Made by a program: the position numbers and the translations under genes. This document shows positions 18,163 through 19,228 of a stretch of 19,228 nucleotides of DNA, in pieces. This DNA comes from Actinomortierella ambigua (lineage: Eukaryota > Mortierellomycota > Mortierellomycetes > Mortierellales > Mortierellaceae): positions 8,929-28,156 of the forward strand of contig JAAAJB010000471.1 of assembly GCA_016098155.1 (NCBI GenBank), in the 5' to 3' direction. Below the pieces are notes generated by a model. It did not search any database and was not told the DNA's origin. It saw only the letters and a program-made list of their open reading frames with translations. Positions within the stretch are counted from its first letter, which is position 1. Every line of letters starts with the position of its first letter.

Positions 18163-18648
18163 TATGTAAGTCAGCGATCGTTACTTTTCTCACTTTGCCT
18201 AGTTTTTGTGAATAGTCTAGCTATTGTGTGAACAATTGGCATTAGCCCCCGAAAGAGCGCCAGTATTTAACGCAACGACCCCTCTCTTACTTTAATTTGT
18301 ACTACACCAAAAGAGAACTTCGAGCAGCTAAAACTTTTTAACTTTGACAAAGCTCTCTTCTGACTTCTACGACGGTTTAAGCTCGTGATGCAACGAGCAA
18401 ACAATCGCAAGAGAGGCATTGAGAAGACTCTTTCGTCGAAAAACCATGGAGATATGTGAATACTATCGAATTAGATTATCACCGTTTTGAATTGTCTTAT
18501 GTACCAATGAATCTTGCATCTGGTCCCTCGCGTTCTCCATATCAGACAGTTTGCCAAACCATCAAATAGACACGTTGCGAAGCCCAGTCTGATGTAGAGG
18601 ACAAGGTTTGGCAATTGTAGCGCTACAACAACCTGTTGATGTAGAATG

Positions 18649-18883
18649 CTCTACATGCACAGAAAGCTGAACGATGACTGATTTTTGTTGCCAGAGAGAC
18701 TCATCTCAACATTTTTTTGGGGGCAGGGGAATGTAGACTGTATCTACATTAACACAACGCTTTTGGTCCCGGTTTGTGTTAATGTAGATAGAGTCTACAT
18801 TCCCCTGCCCCCAAAAAAAATGTTGAGATGAGTCTCTCTGGCAACAAAAATCAGTCATCGTTCAGCTTTCTGTGCACGTAGAG
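18649..18883. mobile_element. Foldback (MITE-like) inverted repeat, 109/110-bp arms
   Basis: The left arm (18649-18757) and right arm (18774-18883) are reverse complements with, by hand comparison, two substitutions and one single-base length difference in a T/A run, around a 16-nt loop. There is no coding capacity. Near-identity of arms suggests recent formation or active correction. No target-site duplication was identified, so calling it a mobile element is inference; a hairpin produced by replication error is the alternative. Confidence 0.6.
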
Positions 18884-18926
18884 TAGACTCGAAACCAGCC
18901 CACATTTTGGACTGGGTTCGAGTCTA
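18884..18926. repeat. Adjacent 15-bp hairpin with a 13-nt loop
   Basis: TAGACTCGAAACCAG (18884-18898) pairs with CTGGGTTCGAGTCTA (18912-18926) with one mismatch. It starts at the base after the large foldback ends. The right arm includes GGTTCGAGTC, like a pol III B-box, but the surrounding sequence does not fold as a tRNA. Confidence 0.65.
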
Positions 18927-18976
18927 GAGTAGAGCATAGAATCGTCAGTCCAGAGTAGAGCATAGAACTGTCAGTC
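18925..18976. repeat. Two tandem copies of a 26-bp unit
   Basis: Copies at 18925-18950 and 18951-18976 share the core AGAGTAGAGCATAGAA and end in GTCAGTC, differing at three of 26 positions. They directly follow, and overlap by two bases, the 15-bp hairpin. Confidence 0.75.
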
Positions 18977-19117
18977 GTCCTGGGCGATATCCCACGCACG
19001 ATATCAACGTTGGCAATGTCAAGGCGGTTTTAGTGTTTGTCCTTGGTACGCGCCTTGGCTTATTTTGGCCCCTCGCCACGCGTTTTTGGTTTTGCTTGGC
19101 TTGAATGTTTTTCGCGA

Positions 19118-19156
19118 CTGGATTTAATTTAAAGTCGCTGGATTTAATTTAAAGTC
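19118..19156. repeat. Two tandem copies of CTGGATTTAATTTAAAGTC
   Basis: Two identical 19-bp copies (19118-19136 and 19138-19156) are separated by one G, a 20-bp period. Each unit has an AT-rich near-palindromic core. GCGACT before copy 1 and AGTCGC at its end also form an inverted repeat. Confidence 0.75.
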
Positions 19157-19228
19157 ACAGGGAAGCGAAATGTTAAAAGAGTGGCGAGAGAGGACAATCA
19201 ATTCCTCTCTTCTTCTTCTTCTTCTCAT

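Larger units (their letters stand above)
18163..19228. other. ORF-poor, repeat-rich right end
   Basis: No ORF of 60 codons or more exists here on either strand. The first part (18163-18540) is AT-richer than the genes and shows nothing recognisable. From 18541 to 18976 it is packed with inverted and tandem repeats, and 19118-19156 holds another tandem repeat. The last 20 bases are a CTT microsatellite that runs to the window edge. Confidence 0.6.

Noticed and set aside
18884..18926. Possible tRNA gene, because of GGTTCGAGTC
   Set aside because: No acceptor stem, D-arm or anticodon arm can be drawn around it; the word is part of a simple hairpin.
18541..18976. CRISPR-like array
   Set aside because: The repeats are palindromic arms and one tandem pair, without regularly spaced unique spacers, and the genome is eukaryotic.

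Overview
The window reads as nuclear DNA of an early-diverging filamentous fungus, most likely of the Mortierella type; that placement is inference from overall style. The supporting signs are compact genes, short GT-AG introns (about 90-300 bp, a few longer) with GTAAGT/GTACGT-like donors, C/G-ending codons in the coding exons, CT-rich leaders, many homopolymer and microsatellite tracts between genes, and the gene content. No bacterial signals, rRNA, tRNA, CRISPR array or recognisable transposase was found.

Layout, left to right. (1) 1-470, minus strand: first exon of a gene that runs off the left edge, probably the RNA polymerase II CTD phosphatase FCP1 (lipoyl-like N-terminal domain). (2) 471-1070: shared divergent promoter with an E-box and other palindromes. 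(3) 1071-3293, plus: complete Rab GDP-dissociation inhibitor in three exons; the first exon is only the ATG. (4) 3652-6130, minus: RRP8, the nucleolar rRNA methyltransferase, four exons, 709 aa by my splicing. (5) 6894-8180, minus: intronless AAAP-family amino acid transporter. (6) 8746-9165, minus: 5' part of an inosine/uridine-type nucleoside hydrolase that loses similarity after about 92 residues. (7) 9440-11169, plus: LOG-family nucleoside 5'-monophosphate phosphoribohydrolase, eight exons, 218 aa. (8) 11853-12832, minus: ATX1 copper chaperone, four exons, 69 aa. (9) 13441-17715, minus: a 1325-aa protein of unknown family with P/Q-rich, basic coiled, globular, RS-rich and S/P-rich parts. 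(10) 18019-18162, plus: start of an XPG/PIN-like gene that ends abruptly. (11) 18163-19228: ORF-poor, AT-richer DNA dominated by inverted and tandem repeats, including a foldback with 109/110-bp arms that are nearly identical.

Most genes are unrelated housekeeping functions: transcription, vesicle traffic, ribosome biogenesis, amino acid transport, copper delivery. The one suggestive functional pair is the divergent nucleoside hydrolase and LOG genes, whose families both split nucleosides or nucleotides to free bases; however, the hydrolase looks truncated. The most unusual DNA is the repeat cluster at the right end. Exon boundaries were worked out by hand from reading frame, splice consensus and family similarity recalled from knowledge; no alignments were run.
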